NCBI GenBank assembly: GCA_039796495.1
Contig: JBDKJQ010000006.1
Coordinates: forward strand, 1 to 13,642
Length of the DNA: 13,642 nt
Source: ARS1285 sp039796495
GTDB lineage: Archaea; Nanobdellota; Nanobdellia; Pacearchaeales; GW2011-AR1
Direction of reading: 5' to 3'
A program made the translations under genes and the position numbers. Positions within the stretch are counted from its first letter, which is position 1; each line of letters begins with the position of its first letter. Of the stretch, positions 13,392-13,642 are shown piece after piece. The notes beneath the pieces are model-generated. The model did no database searches. It was given only the letters and a program-made list of their open reading frames with translations, and had not been told where the DNA came from.

Positions 13392-13436
13392 AGTTTATAG
13401 AGGTGGAAATACCTCAGAGAATTCTGAGAGATTATT

Positions 13437-13526
13437 ATGGAAGAACAAAACACATTTCAAACGTATAGAGAAAGATTAAAAGATAAGATACGTCATTTAG
13501 AATATTTACGACGTATTGCAGAGTGA
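13437..13526 (+). CDS. Possible tiny charged protein (29 residues)
   Basis: An ATG ORF of 29 codons reads MEEQNTFQTYRERLKDKIRH and ends LEYLRRIAE: highly charged, helix-forming and protein-like. It has no Shine-Dalgarno site. The promoter at 13371 would give it a leader of about 37 bases holding the two alternative hairpins. An overlapping leaderless candidate is the GTG ORF at 13403-13468 (21 codons), which starts within a few bases of the predicted transcription start. Only one of them, or neither, may be real; this could also be an untranslated RNA or the remnant of a gene cut short by the GC-rich element that starts 4 bases after the stop. Confidence 0.3.
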   Translation: MEEQNTFQTYRERLKDKIRHLEYLRRIAE

Positions 13527-13530
13527 ACCT

Positions 13531-13580
13531 CCCCACCCCAAGGGTTTGCCTGCGGGCAAATCCGCTGCGGCGGAGTGGGG
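13531..13580. repeat. GC-rich 50-base palindromic element with gap-free cloverleaf folding
   Basis: An outer stem CCCCAC (13531-13536) / GTGGGG (13575-13580) encloses three directly abutting inverted repeats. They are CCC-AA-GGG (13537-13544), TTTGCC-TGCG-GGCAAA (13545-13560) and TCCGC-TGCG-GCGGA (13561-13574). The two long arms have the same TGCG loop. Every base belongs to a stem or a loop. The element is far richer in G+C than the rest of the window. This is the look of a dispersed palindromic (REP- or MITE-like) element; no second copy is seen here. Confidence 0.6.
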
Positions 13581-13589
13581 CATCAACGA

Positions 13590-13642
13590 CTAAGCAAAAT
13601 CGATCAGATTCAGCTGCTCTCCTTTTCTTCCTTGTGTCTGAA
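13590..13642 (-). CDS. Possible C-terminal end of a minus-strand gene (partial)
   Basis: On the complement an open frame from the right edge reads QTQGRKGEQLNLIDFA and stops at TAG (13592-13590). Sixteen codons are too few to identify a family, but the frame is open to the edge and reads like a protein C-terminus. It would place the GC-rich element 9 bases behind the gene's stop. Confidence 0.25.
   Translation of the reverse strand, partial: QTQGRKGEQLNLIDFA

Noticed and set aside
13531..13580. The cloverleaf as a tRNA gene
   Set aside because: Only 50 bases, no anticodon arm with a 7-base loop, no GGTTCAA-like T-loop and no acceptor stem of 7 bp. The arms carry identical TGCG tetraloops.
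1..13642. CRISPR arrays, insertion sequences, phage genes, rRNA genes
   Set aside because: No regularly spaced direct repeats, transposase or phage structural motifs, or rRNA-like sequence were seen on either strand.

Overview
The window is an AT-rich stretch of an archaeal chromosome, most likely from the DPANN superphylum (Woesearchaeota/Pacearchaeota-like; the lineage is an inference). The archaeal assignment rests on three things. There is the start of a ribosomal protein S17e gene at the left edge and a transcription factor E (TFE) gene near the right end. Most genes also carry a TTTAAA-type TATA box centred about 25 bases before the start codon, which implies leaderless mRNAs. Against this background, leucyl- and alanyl-tRNA synthetase are both of bacterial type, which suggests transfer from bacteria.

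Left part (1-2026): S17e (partial, minus), a winged-helix protein with a possible nuclease-like C-terminal domain (minus), a DedA/VTT-like membrane protein (minus), and a divergent small ribbon-helix-helix-like protein. The last two appear to share one palindromic TTTAAA box.

Middle (2119-7246, plus strand): leuS encodes a 1001-residue LeuRS whose CP1 editing domain is interrupted in frame by a complete RBBP9/YdeN-type serine hydrolase domain (about residues 244-420, with an apparent Ser-Asp-His triad). This is the most striking item in the window. It is followed by a eukaryotic-type AroQ chorismate mutase broken by one extra base in an A9 run, a four-helix membrane protein, and a protein with a PD-(D/E)XK motif.

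Right-middle (7252-11532, minus strand): an orphan 132-residue protein, a PLDc_N-like membrane protein, a short bacterial-type AlaRS without the C-Ala domain, a PyrE-like phosphoribosyltransferase with an altered PRPP loop, and a two-gene operon of coiled-coil proteins.

Right end (11685-13642): a TFE-rhomboid protease operon, then about 220 bases with a promoter, tiny ORFs and alternative hairpins. Next comes a 50-base GC-rich element that folds on paper into a gap-free cloverleaf (probably a dispersed palindromic repeat), and the last codons of a minus-strand gene.

Most genes here have their own promoter. The clear operons are TFE-rhomboid and the coiled-coil pair. The two synthetases and S17e are translation genes, but nothing in the layout ties the remaining genes into one pathway. 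Reading is by eye: family names come from motif recognition, not from database searches.
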